Assembly (NCBI GenBank): GCA_016742125.1
Contig: JACVCM010000039.1
Coordinates: 1 to 25,880, forward strand
Origin: Sphingomonadaceae bacterium
Lineage (GTDB): Bacteria > Pseudomonadota > Alphaproteobacteria > Sphingomonadales > Sphingomonadaceae
Direction: 5' to 3'
DNA: 25,880 nucleotides
The position numbers and the translations under genes are program-made. The notes beneath the pieces are model-generated. The model was not told the origin of the DNA. It searched no databases and worked only from the letters and a program-made list of their open reading frames with translations. Below, one piece after another: positions 7,878-15,496 of the stretch (position 1 is its first letter; every line of letters starts with the position of its first letter).

Positions 7878-8462
7878 ATGCCTATTGCCCCGATAACCAG
7901 AGGAGAGATCGGCACGATCGTCACCTTGCTTGAAATGAACGCCCGACCGGCGTTACGTGCGATGCCGGCGTCGGAATTGAGACTGAAAAGATGGGTTTTG
8001 CCCACGGCGGAAAAGTACCGGCAGCTATTCCGTCGGGTTGGCGAACCGTGGCTCTGGTTCTCACGGCTCGAACTTACCGATGCCGAATTAATTGGGGTAA
8101 TTCAGCGACCTGTAACGCAAATTTTTGCGGTCGAGGACAAAACGGGTATCGAGGTAGGAATGCTTGAAATTGCGCACCCCGAACCCGATTGGTGCTCGCT
8201 GGATTTCATAGGACTGATCCCGGAACTGTCCGGCAAAGGGCATGGCAAATGGTTGATGGCGCAGGCGATGGCGCTGGCGTGGCGACCCGGGGTAAAGCAG
8301 GTACGCGTACATACCTGCACGCTCGACCACCCGGGCGCGCTCAGCTTTTACGTTCGCGAAGGTTTCAGTGCCGTTGACCGGGCCATCGAAACCTTTCCCG
8401 ACCCGCGCCTCACAGGCCTCCTCCCACGCCATGCAGCTCCACAAATTCCGCTCATCACATGA
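7878..8462 (+). CDS. GNAT-family N-acetyltransferase
   Basis: A 194-residue protein with a GNAT fold in its C-terminal half. The strand DWCSLDFIGLIPEL leads into the acetyl-CoA loop LSGKGHGKWLM (residues about 115-125), followed by VKQVRVHTCTLDHPGALSFYVREGF, a typical GNAT motif B ending in FY..EGF. The N-terminal region has no catalytic hallmark I recognise. The substrate is unknown; being between hemF and lipB does not specify it. It starts 6 bases after hemF and overlaps the lipB start by 4 bases (ATGA). Family is confident, function is not. Confidence 0.88.
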   Translation: MPIAPITRGEIGTIVTLLEMNARPALRAMPASELRLKRWVLPTAEKYRQLFRRVGEPWLWFSRLELTDAELIGVIQRPVTQIFAVEDKTGIEVGMLEIAHPEPDWCSLDFIGLIPELSGKGHGKWLMAQAMALAWRPGVKQVRVHTCTLDHPGALSFYVREGFSAVDRAIETFPDPRLTGLLPRHAAPQIPLIT

Positions 8463-9124
8463 ATATCGATTGGGAAATCTCCGAAGGATTGACGCCGTAT
8501 CAGGACGCAGTTGCCCGGATGGAAAAGTTACAAACCGCGATCCGCGATGATGGGGCACGCGAACTCATCTGGCTGCTCGAGCACCCCCCGCTTTACACCG
8601 GCGGCACCAGTGCCGACCCTGCCGAGCTGCTCAGCCGGCGGTTTCCGGTTTACGATACCGGCCGTGGGGGGCGGTATACCTATCATGGCCCGGGTCAGCG
8701 GGTAGGCTATGTTATGCTCGACCTTGCCAAACGCTGTAAGGATGTCCGCTGCTATGTCCACGCGCTTGAGGGCTGGGTTATCGATGCACTCTCCCGCTTC
8801 GGGGTCGAGGCGCGCCGCGCAGACGGGCGGATAGGCATCTGGTGCGATACCAGGGAAGGTCGGGAAGCAAAAATCGGCGCCATTGGCGTGCGTATCCGGC
8901 GCTGGGTCACAATGCATGGCTTTGCGGTCAACATATCGCCCGACCTGACGCATTTCGGGGGCATTGTGCCATGCGGTATCGCTGAATATCCGGTCACCAG
9001 CCTGGCCGATCTCGGCATCGACACCACGCTCCTTGATTTCGACAAGGCGCTCGCAGCGACGTTACCCGACTTCCTCAACAGCCTTGCCAAAGCAGGCGGA
9101 GATTGTACGGTCGCAGTCGATTAG
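8459..9124 (+). CDS. lipB: Octanoyltransferase (lipoate biosynthesis)
   Basis: A 221-residue enzyme that moves octanoyl from acyl carrier protein to lipoyl-domain lysines, the first step of lipoate assembly. It shows the conserved blocks EHPPLYTGGTS, GRGGRYTYHGPGQRVGYVML (about 68-87), the catalytic lysine in EAKIGAIGVR (K138) and the catalytic cysteine in GGIVPCGIAEYPVTSL (C172), spaced as in the E. coli enzyme. Its start overlaps the GNAT stop (ATGA). No lipA is visible in the window. The assignment is secure. Confidence 0.96.
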   Translation: MNIDWEISEGLTPYQDAVARMEKLQTAIRDDGARELIWLLEHPPLYTGGTSADPAELLSRRFPVYDTGRGGRYTYHGPGQRVGYVMLDLAKRCKDVRCYVHALEGWVIDALSRFGVEARRADGRIGIWCDTREGREAKIGAIGVRIRRWVTMHGFAVNISPDLTHFGGIVPCGIAEYPVTSLADLGIDTTLLDFDKALAATLPDFLNSLAKAGGDCTVAVD

Positions 9125-9139
9125 TTGTTCGGAGGAAAA

Positions 9140-9421
9140 ATGCGTTACGCACCCCTAGCCCTTGCCCTGTTCGCCCTGACGGCCTGCGGCGGTAACAAGG
9201 AAGACAATCAGGTCACCGAGACCCGCATGGACGACCTCGACAGCCTTGAAGGCACGATCAGTGACGATATGATCAACACCGACGATACAACGGACGAGGC
9301 GCCGCTAGAGGCCGCGCCATCCATGGAGGCCAAGTCGGCAGCGAAGGGCGAGGACAAAGCAGCGGGCGAACCTGAAAATGCTGAACCCGCCAAGACGGAA
9401 GACAAAGCCGCCGCAGAATGA
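9140..9421 (+). CDS. Small acidic Ala/Glu-rich lipoprotein, function unknown
   Basis: A 93-residue predicted lipoprotein. The signal peptide RYAPLALALFALTAC ends in lipobox LTAC with C16 as the lipidated residue. The rest is low-complexity, rich in Asp, Glu, Ala, Lys and Thr, and looks disordered; I recognise no domain. The start was chosen at ATG 9140 because GGAGG (9131-9135) lies 4 bases upstream and because this start gives a proper signal peptide; a TTG at 9125 lacks both. It follows lipB by 15 bases and its stop overlaps the next start (ATGA), so it is translated within the operon. Mature residue 2 is Gly, so outer-membrane sorting is plausible. Confidence 0.82.
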   Translation: MRYAPLALALFALTACGGNKEDNQVTETRMDDLDSLEGTISDDMINTDDTTDEAPLEAAPSMEAKSAAKGEDKAAGEPENAEPAKTEDKAAAE

Positions 9422-10704
9422 AGCTTGCCGAGCAATTGAAGTTGCCTTGCGGCGCGATATTGAAGAACCGCATCGCCAAAGCCGCAATGACGGAAGGTCT
9501 GGCCGACATTCATGGCAGACCGACCGCCGAACTGGACAAGCTTTACGGCCTGTGGGCCGACGGCGGGGCCGGGCTGCTACTTTCAGGCAATGTCCAGATC
9601 GACGCCGATCATCTGGAACGGCCGGGGAATGTCATCATCGACCGCCAGCCCGATGACGAGATGCGCGCCGCTCTTCAGCGCTGGACGGCGGTTGCAACGC
9701 GCGGCGGGACACATTTCTGGGCACAGATCAGCCATGCAGGACGGCAGACGATGAAGGCGGTCAACCCACGGCCGAAGGCACCATCAGCCGCCAAGCTCGG
9801 GCTGCCGGGCGGGCAGTTCGGGACGCCGATTGCGCTGACCGAAGACGAAATCCTGAACCTTGTGGGTCGTTTCGGGCAGGCCGCGAAAACATGCCAGGAT
9901 TGCGGGTTTACCGGTGTCCAGATCCATGCAGCGCATGGCTATTTGATCTCCCAATTCCTGAGTCCGCGCAGCAATCAGCGCGAGGATCGGTGGGGCGGCA
10001 GCCTTGAAAACCGTGCACGATTTTTGATGTTCACCGTCAACACCATTCGCCAACTTGTTGGTCCTGAATTCCCGGTCGCGGTCAAGCTCAACAGTGCGGA
10101 TTTCCAGCGTGGCGGCTTTGCGTTCGAAGACAGCCTGCACGTGGCCCGGTGGTTGCAGGATGGCGGCGTCGATCTGATCGAGATTTCCGGCGGCACATAT
10201 GAGCAGCCTAAGCTGCTTGGCATCGAAGGCCTGGAGGCTGAAGAAGATCAGAATGTTTCGCTGTCAACCTTGGCACGAGAGGCCTATTTCGTGGATTTCG
10301 CCAAGGCGATGAAGGCCGAGATCACCATTCCTATCATGGTTACGGGCGGATTTCGCACTGCGTCCGCCATGGAGCAGGCCCTTAAATCGGGGGCGGCCGA
10401 CGTCATCGGATTGGGGAGACCGATGTGCGTGATGCCGGAGGCCCCCAAACGCCTGCTTGGCGGCATGGCAATGTTGCCGCGTACCGAGAACCAGCTGAAA
10501 CTGTTCCCCGAATGGCTGGCTGGCCTCCGCAAACTGAAGTTGATGCGCGGACTGGAAGGCTTTGCCGTACAATATTGGTTTTACAGCCAGCTATATGCGC
10601 TGGGTCGGACAGGCAGGACGAGGCTCGATATGACAGTGTTCACGGCCATGCGGGAGGTCGAAGCCTACCAGAAACATTGGCTGAAAGAGCGTCGCAGCAC
10701 CTAG
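9418..10704 (+). CDS. NADH:flavin oxidoreductase, Old Yellow Enzyme family
   Basis: A 428-residue FMN-dependent TIM-barrel reductase. Family blocks are LKNRIAKAAMTEG at the N terminus, WAQISHAGRQ, and GFTGVQIHAAHGYLISQFLS followed by SPRSNQREDRWGGSLENRARF (His/His substrate-binding pair and the WGGS signature). The phosphate-binding end is PIMVTGGFR and GAADVIGLGRPMC. The C-terminal stretch of about 60 residues (from about 370) extends past the barrel, as in the proteobacterial/fungal oxidase-like branch. The substrate is unknown; the family typically reduces activated alkenes. It ends a tight operon with lipB and hemF, and converges on fdxA with 26 bases between stops. Confidence 0.92.
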   Translation: MKLAEQLKLPCGAILKNRIAKAAMTEGLADIHGRPTAELDKLYGLWADGGAGLLLSGNVQIDADHLERPGNVIIDRQPDDEMRAALQRWTAVATRGGTHFWAQISHAGRQTMKAVNPRPKAPSAAKLGLPGGQFGTPIALTEDEILNLVGRFGQAAKTCQDCGFTGVQIHAAHGYLISQFLSPRSNQREDRWGGSLENRARFLMFTVNTIRQLVGPEFPVAVKLNSADFQRGGFAFEDSLHVARWLQDGGVDLIEISGGTYEQPKLLGIEGLEAEEDQNVSLSTLAREAYFVDFAKAMKAEITIPIMVTGGFRTASAMEQALKSGAADVIGLGRPMCVMPEAPKRLLGGMAMLPRTENQLKLFPEWLAGLRKLKLMRGLEGFAVQYWFYSQLYALGRTGRTRLDMTVFTAMREVEAYQKHWLKERRST

Positions 10705-10707
10705 CCC

Positions 10708-10724
10708 CTCTCCCTTTGGGAGAG
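10708..10724. terminator. Hairpin between the convergent OYE and fdxA genes
   Basis: A perfect 7-bp stem, CTCTCCC (10708-10714) with GGGAGAG (10718-10724), has a TTT loop and sits in the 26-base gap between two convergent stop codons. There is no U-run on either side, so it may be a weak bidirectional terminator or just an mRNA 3'-end stabiliser. Confidence 0.4.
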
Positions 10725-10730
10725 CCGCAC

Positions 10731-11069
10731 TTAGTCTCCCTCGCCGGGCTCCGCGCTGAAATATTTGTCGAACTTGCCTTCCTCGCCCTTATGCTCGTCC
10801 GCATCGGCAGGCGGTTCGCGGCTGCTGGTAATGTTCGGCCATTCGGCGCTGTAGGTCGCGTTCAGCTCGAGCCATTGCTCCAGTCCGCTTTCGGTGTCAG
10901 GCAGAATTGCCTCGGCGGGACATTCAGGTTCGCACACACCGCAATCGATGCACTCATTAGGGTTGATGACGAGCATATTCTCGCCTTCGTAGAAGCAATC
11001 CACCGGGCAGACTTCGACACAGTCCATATATTTGCAGCGGATGCAGGCATCGGTCACTACATAAGTCAT
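10731..11069 (-). CDS. fdxA: Seven-iron ferredoxin FdxA
   Basis: A 112-residue ferredoxin with one 3Fe-4S and one 4Fe-4S cluster by family. The N-terminal CIRCKYMDCVEVCPVDCFYEG and the CIDCGVCEPECP segment hold the cluster cysteines, and the C-terminal acidic extension (about 70-112) matches the alphaproteobacterial FdxA type. The ATG at 11069 was chosen because GGGGAG lies about 11 bases upstream and the protein then starts TYVVTDACI, as its homologues do. It is the last gene of the minus-strand run reductase-helicase-S4-fdxA, with a 116-base gap before it that may carry its own promoter. In many alphaproteobacteria a carD-type regulator follows; here the next gene is the convergent oxidoreductase. 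Confidence 0.96.
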   Translation of the reverse strand: MTYVVTDACIRCKYMDCVEVCPVDCFYEGENMLVINPNECIDCGVCEPECPAEAILPDTESGLEQWLELNATYSAEWPNITSSREPPADADEHKGEEGKFDKYFSAEPGEGD

Positions 11070-11129
11070 TGGCAACTCACTCCCCAATCGCCCGCCCAAA
11101 AACCGTTACAGTGCGGTGCAGATGTGTCT

Positions 11130-11158
11130 GCCTATTGGCAGTGCGGTAGCCAAGTCAA
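11130..11158 (-). promoter_or_regulatory. Possible fdxA promoter with repeated ACCGCACTG boxes
   Basis: On the minus strand TTGACT (11158-11153) is a good -35 box, with a poor -10 (ATAGGC) 17 bases on, about 60 bases before the fdxA start. Two exact copies of ACCGCACTG (minus strand 11147-11139 and 11117-11109), spaced exactly 30 bases apart, flank a CTGCC-TATT-GGCAG hairpin. This could be a regulated promoter; it rests on pattern only. Confidence 0.3.
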
Positions 11159-11185
11159 CGGGGGATTATGGCTGTAGCGCAATTT

Positions 11186-11434
11186 TTATTCGAGCAGTTG
11201 ATAGCAAAGCTGCGCCTCGGCGGCAGGACCCCGACGCTTTGGCATGGCGAGCAGTTTAAGCGTCAGGACAGTCTGCCCCCTGGGCAGCGTTATGATGTCC
11301 CCTACCGCGACTGCAGCACTGCCTTTTTCAATACGTCGGCCGTTGACGCGTATGTGCCCGGCCTCGGCCCATCCTTGTGCGAGGGTTCGACTTTTGGCGA
11401 CGCGCAGGAAAAAGAGCAGTTTGTCGATACGCAA
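11186..11434 (-). CDS. S4-domain RNA-binding protein (HslR/Hsp15-like)
   Basis: An 82-residue S4 domain. RIDKLLFFLRVAKSR, GWAEAGHIRVNGRRIEKGS and VAVGDIITLPRG match the ribosome-associated HslR/Hsp15 family, where E. coli has RLDKWLWAARFYKTR. HslR binds free 50S subunits carrying nascent chains after stress; that role is transferred by family only. I place the start at TTG 11434, two bases after the helicase stop, because the conserved domain begins there. Open sequence continues upstream to 11614 but only inside the helicase gene. The protein lacks the long basic C-terminal tail of E. coli HslR. It lies between the helicase and fdxA, an arrangement common in alphaproteobacteria. Confidence 0.82.
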   Translation of the reverse strand: MRIDKLLFFLRVAKSRTLAQGWAEAGHIRVNGRRIEKGSAAVAVGDIITLPRGQTVLTLKLLAMPKRRGPAAEAQLCYQLLE

Positions 11435-11436
11435 TG

Positions 11437-14145
11437 CTACAGTTTCAAACCCTTTAGCGCCGCCAGTTGCAGCGCAAGTTCCGATGGCGGCGACGTTGGT
11501 TTGGGCGGAGATGGCGTGCGGTCGGGCTTCCCTTTCGGCTTCGCCCGCTCTGGCCGCGCGCGTGGCTGGCGCTGTTCGGTCCGCCGCGCCTTGGGCAGAC
11601 CGATCCAGCGCCAATGGGTCAGAACGACGGGTTGGGGCGGAGCAGATTCTGCTGGATCGGGCGTTTCAGACACAGCTTCTTCCTTTGACACTTCGGCCGT
11701 TTCGGCAGCGGCTTCATCGACCACCGCCTCCTCAGCATTCTCAACCGGCGCGTCCGCAGGCCGGAAGCCGGCATGGGTCATCAGCGCGTTAAGCCCTGCT
11801 CCGCTAATCCCAAGCGAGGCAGCAAAGGCCATGTCCATGCCGAACAGATTACTCTGGCCCCGCGCCTCATGCGCTTTCTTGATGACCCGCTCGGCGAGAT
11901 CGATCCGGACATATTCCTCACCGATGCGGCGATAGCCTGCGTTGCGCGCTTCGCCGGGATGGGCAAAACTCCAGTCTTTCAAGTGCACGGCACTTTCCGG
12001 GGGAAGCTGCGGCATAACCCTGCCGTCGCGGGCCGCAAATAATGCTGCGCGCCATTTGGCGGCGGCCGGCTTCAGCGCGGCATGATGATAGATGTCGAGT
12101 GCCCCAAATACGATGCCGCCCTTTCGCGCTGCCCCGCGGGCTTCCTTCGGCAGAGCTGCGATTGCATCGGCGAGATAGTGCCTGCCGGCAATCCCACCTT
12201 CGTCGGCCAAACGCACCGCGAGTGCCCGGACATTGCCATCGATGTCAGGCTGTTGCGCCAATTCCTGCAAGCCGACAATGCCGCCCATGGCTTTAGCCCG
12301 CTGCGTCTCGATCCAGCTTTCGGCGCGCGTAACAATTTCCCGCAGCGCATCGCCTTCAAGGCCTGCCACCGCCTTTACAGGCGTGAAGGTCGGTTGCATC
12401 AGGCTGCGTCCCTTGGTGAGTACGCCGAGCAGTTCGTCCTTCCAGAAGATCGCGGGTCTGCCCTCGCCATCCGGTCCAAGCGAAAATTCGCTATCGTCCG
12501 CCATTGCCACTTCCCTCGCCTTTTGTCTCAAATGCGCTGCCAAATGTCTTTCGGCCGCCGCCAGTAGCAGTTTACGGTCACCCGCTTTAGCCGCAGGGTC
12601 AACCCGAAACGCAAAGCCCTGTAAAGTGCCAATATCCTCGCCATCTACAAGAACGCGTTTGTCAACGCCGATTTCAACCGGCAACAAGCCGGTGTCTGCG
12701 GCGCCTTTTCGCAGCAACATCGATGTCCGTTTGTCGACAAAGCGCTGGCGCAACGCGCCGTGCAACGCTTCTGACAGTTTTTCCTCCAACCCCCTCGCAC
12801 GCTCGGCCATGGCCGCGGGATCGGCCAGCCAATCGCCCCGATGGGCAACATATGTCCAGGTCCGCACCGCAGCGATGCGCGCCGAAAGCGTATCGACATC
12901 GCCCTGTATGCTATCAAGTCGTGCCAATTCGCTGGCATAGAGCGAGTGCGGGATGACCCGTTCGCCCTGCCCGAGATGCTGCCAGAGCGAGGCAACAAAG
13001 CGGCTGTGATGCTCCTCACCCATCTGGCGGAAATCGGGCAGGCTTGTAACCTGCCAAAGGCGCGCGACATCTACAGGATGACGGATGAGCGCGGTGACGT
13101 CCGGCATGTCAGCCAGCCGCTTCAAAACCGCCAAATCGATCACTTTGGGTGCCGGCAAAAGACCCGGACTTTCGGGTTTGGATTCGAGATCGGCGATCAA
13201 TGTGGCAAGGCTGTCGAAACGCGGCTCTGCCTCCCGCCAGTACAGCCAGTCAAGCTTTGGAAAGTCGTGATTCTCAATGGCCAGCACTTCTTCGGGCGTA
13301 AACTCGCTCCCCTCACCCGCCAGTGTGCCGAAGCTGCCATCGCGCTGATGCCGTCCCGCGCGCCCGGCAATCTGCGCCATTTCCGCAACCGTCAGCCGTC
13401 GTCGGCGTGCGCCGTCGAATTTCGACAGGCTGGCAAATGCAACATGTGCGACGTCGAGGTTCAGCCCCATGCCGATGGCGTCGGTCGCGACCAGATAATC
13501 CACCTCCCCCGACTGGAACATGTCGACCTGCGCGTTGCGGGTGCGGGGCGACAACGCACCCATCACGACCGCCGCCCCTCCGCGCATCCGGCGCAGCGTC
13601 TCGGCGACTGCATAAACCTGCTCGATAGAAAAGGCGACGATGGCCGAGCGTTTCGGCAGCCGGGACAGCTTCTTTGTACCGGCATAGCTCAACGTCTAAA
13701 AGCGTGGCCGGGATATGATTTCCGCGTCCGGTAACAAACCGCGGGCCAGCGGACGAAGGCTCTCGGACCCCAGAATCATGGTCTCGTCACGGCCCCGTGC
13801 ATGCATAATCCGATCGGTAAAGATATGGCCTCGCTCGGGGTCTGCCCCCAGTTGCGCCTCGTCTATGGCTACAAACGCAAAGTCGCGGTCGATCGGCATC
13901 GATTCAACCGTGCAGCAATACCAGCGCGCTTGCGGCGGTTCGATCCGTTCTTCACCGGTAACCAGTGCGACCTGATGCACACCTTTGATCGCGACCAAGC
14001 GATCATAGATTTCTCGCGCCAGCAGCCGTAACGGAAACCCCATCATCCCGCTCGAATGGGCGCACATGCGCTCCGCGGCGAGATGGGTCTTGCCGGTATT
14101 GGTGGGGCCGAGAATGGCCGTAAGGGATGCGCGGCCTTGGGACAA
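11437..14145 (-). pseudogene. SUV3-like RNA/DNA helicase interrupted by one in-frame amber codon
   Basis: A superfamily 2 helicase of the large mitochondrial-Suv3-like alphaproteobacterial type, read as 149 codons, then TAG at 13698-13696, then 752 more codons in the same frame. RecA1 (before the stop) has Walker A GPTNTGKT (residues 13-20), FPLRLLARE, VTGEER, the Walker B box DEAQ (95-98) and LGSE. RecA2 (after the stop) has SAIVAFS, GALSPRTRN, YLVATDAIGMGLNLDV and QIAGRAGRH. A long helical region and a Lys/Pro/Arg-rich tail follow. No motif is missing and no frameshift is present. The start is probably TTG 14145, after the reductase stop; open sequence to 14283 overlaps that gene. The lesion is a nonsense mutation, a sequencing error, or a genuine split into two polypeptides (a TTG lies at 13692). 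Confidence 0.85.
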
Positions 14146-14150
14146 AATAT

Positions 14151-15389
14151 TCAGACGGTGGTAGTTCCCGCCACCAGTTCCTTCAGCGTAACCGACGTAT
14201 CGGCCAATTGCTCCGGGGTGAAGCTCATCCCATCGACGACCAGCGCGCGACCCTGCACATAATCCTTGGTCGCATTGACGCAATCAAGCGCGATCACTTT
14301 CCCGCCCTTAAGATATATCACCGAGAAGCTCCGCTCCGCCGGATCGCCACGCACAACGGGCGAATCATATCCGGTGGAGAGGCCGACTGTTTGCAACCGC
14401 AGGTCATATTGGTTCGACCAGAACCATGGCACCGCATGATAGGCAGACAGTTCGGCAGCTATGCTCTTTGCCACCGCGTTGGCCATGTCATTGGCATTCT
14501 GGACCGATTCAACACGCATGATTGCACCGGCTGCAAAGGCATTGGCATGCGCGGCGCAATCGCCGATAGCGTAGACATCGGGCAATGTCGTCCGGCAATA
14601 TTCGTCGACATCTACACCGTTTCCGCCTGCTGCACCGGCCGTCAACAGCGGCCCTACTGCGGGAATAATGCCAATACCGACGACAACCATTTGCGCAGGC
14701 ACGACATTTCCGTCACCCAGCCGGACGCCGGTCACATGTTCATCGCCTTCAATAGCTGTCACCTCGACATCCAACCGGACATCGACGCCATGCGCACGGT
14801 GCTCCGCCTCATAAAATCGGGACAGCGGTTCTCCGGCAACGCGGGCCAGCACACGGTCCATCGCCTCCAGCACGGTGACCTTCTTGCCCATCTTGCGCAG
14901 CACAGCGGCCGCCTCAAGCCCGATATAGCCGCCACCGATGATTGCAACCTGGGCAACATCATCGATGCCCTCCAGCATTGCATCGACATCGGCGCGGGTC
15001 CGAACGACATGCACGCCCGGCAAGTTGGCTCCAATGCATTGCAGCCAGCGCGGGCTACCGCCGGTCGCCCAGATCATCTTGCCATAGCTGATAACCTCGC
15101 CATCCGTCGTCGTTACCGAATAAGCACCAGCATCGACAGTCTCGACCCGCCTGCCGAGCAGCATGTCGATTTGGCGTTCGGCCCAGAAGGCTTCGGGCCG
15201 AATCATTATGCGCTCGAAAGCCTTTTCGCCGGCAAAATAATCTTTCGACAGCGGTGGGCGCTCATAGGGATATTCAGGCTCTGCATTGATAATGCCGATG
15301 CTGCCTTCGAACTTCGCCTGGCGCAACGCAATCGCTGCCTGCGCCCCGCCATGTCCGCCGCCGACAATCAGCACATCATATTGCAACAT
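14151..15389 (-). CDS. FAD-dependent ferredoxin/rubredoxin-reductase-like oxidoreductase
   Basis: A 412-residue two-dinucleotide-fold flavoprotein. The N-terminal FAD site is DVLIVGGGHGGAQAA, then YPYERPPLSKDYFAG. The NAD(P)H site is VAIIGGGYIGLEAAAVLRKM (about residues 146-165) and the second FAD motif is DVYAIGDCAAH. This is the putidaredoxin/rhodocoxin-reductase class, which passes electrons from NAD(P)H to small iron-sulfur proteins. ATG 15389 is preferred because AAGGA lies 8 bases upstream; ATG 15398 and TTG 15410 are further in-frame options. It heads the minus-strand run ending in fdxA and is divergent from the acyl-CoA dehydrogenase. Its physiological partner is not evident, as this class usually pairs with 2Fe-2S ferredoxins rather than FdxA. 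Confidence 0.92.
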   Translation of the reverse strand: MLQYDVLIVGGGHGGAQAAIALRQAKFEGSIGIINAEPEYPYERPPLSKDYFAGEKAFERIMIRPEAFWAERQIDMLLGRRVETVDAGAYSVTTTDGEVISYGKMIWATGGSPRWLQCIGANLPGVHVVRTRADVDAMLEGIDDVAQVAIIGGGYIGLEAAAVLRKMGKKVTVLEAMDRVLARVAGEPLSRFYEAEHRAHGVDVRLDVEVTAIEGDEHVTGVRLGDGNVVPAQMVVVGIGIIPAVGPLLTAGAAGGNGVDVDEYCRTTLPDVYAIGDCAAHANAFAAGAIMRVESVQNANDMANAVAKSIAAELSAYHAVPWFWSNQYDLRLQTVGLSTGYDSPVVRGDPAERSFSVIYLKGGKVIALDCVNATKDYVQGRALVVDGMSFTPEQLADTSVTLKELVAGTTTV

Positions 15390-15496
15390 GGCAGACATCC
15401 TTTTGTTCAAAGAGCATGATGACGCGTAAGCAAAAGGACGTGGACTGGCTAGCCCCTAAGCTTGCGATGGCCCCAAATAGCTGGCAGAGCAACGCC

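Noticed and set aside
11437..11614. Longer start for the S4 protein inside the helicase gene
   Set aside because: The extra residues are Ala/Arg-rich and come from the helicase tail in another frame; the S4 domain starts at RIDKLL just after TTG 11434.
14146..14283. Upstream extension of the helicase frame into the reductase gene
   Set aside because: The added residues are the reductase C-terminal coding sequence read in another frame, and helicase similarity begins only around the Walker A region.
14127..15419. 430-codon plus-strand open frame opposite the FAD reductase
   Set aside because: The minus strand carries intact FAD and NAD motifs; the plus-strand product is His/Arg/Gln-rich with no family features.
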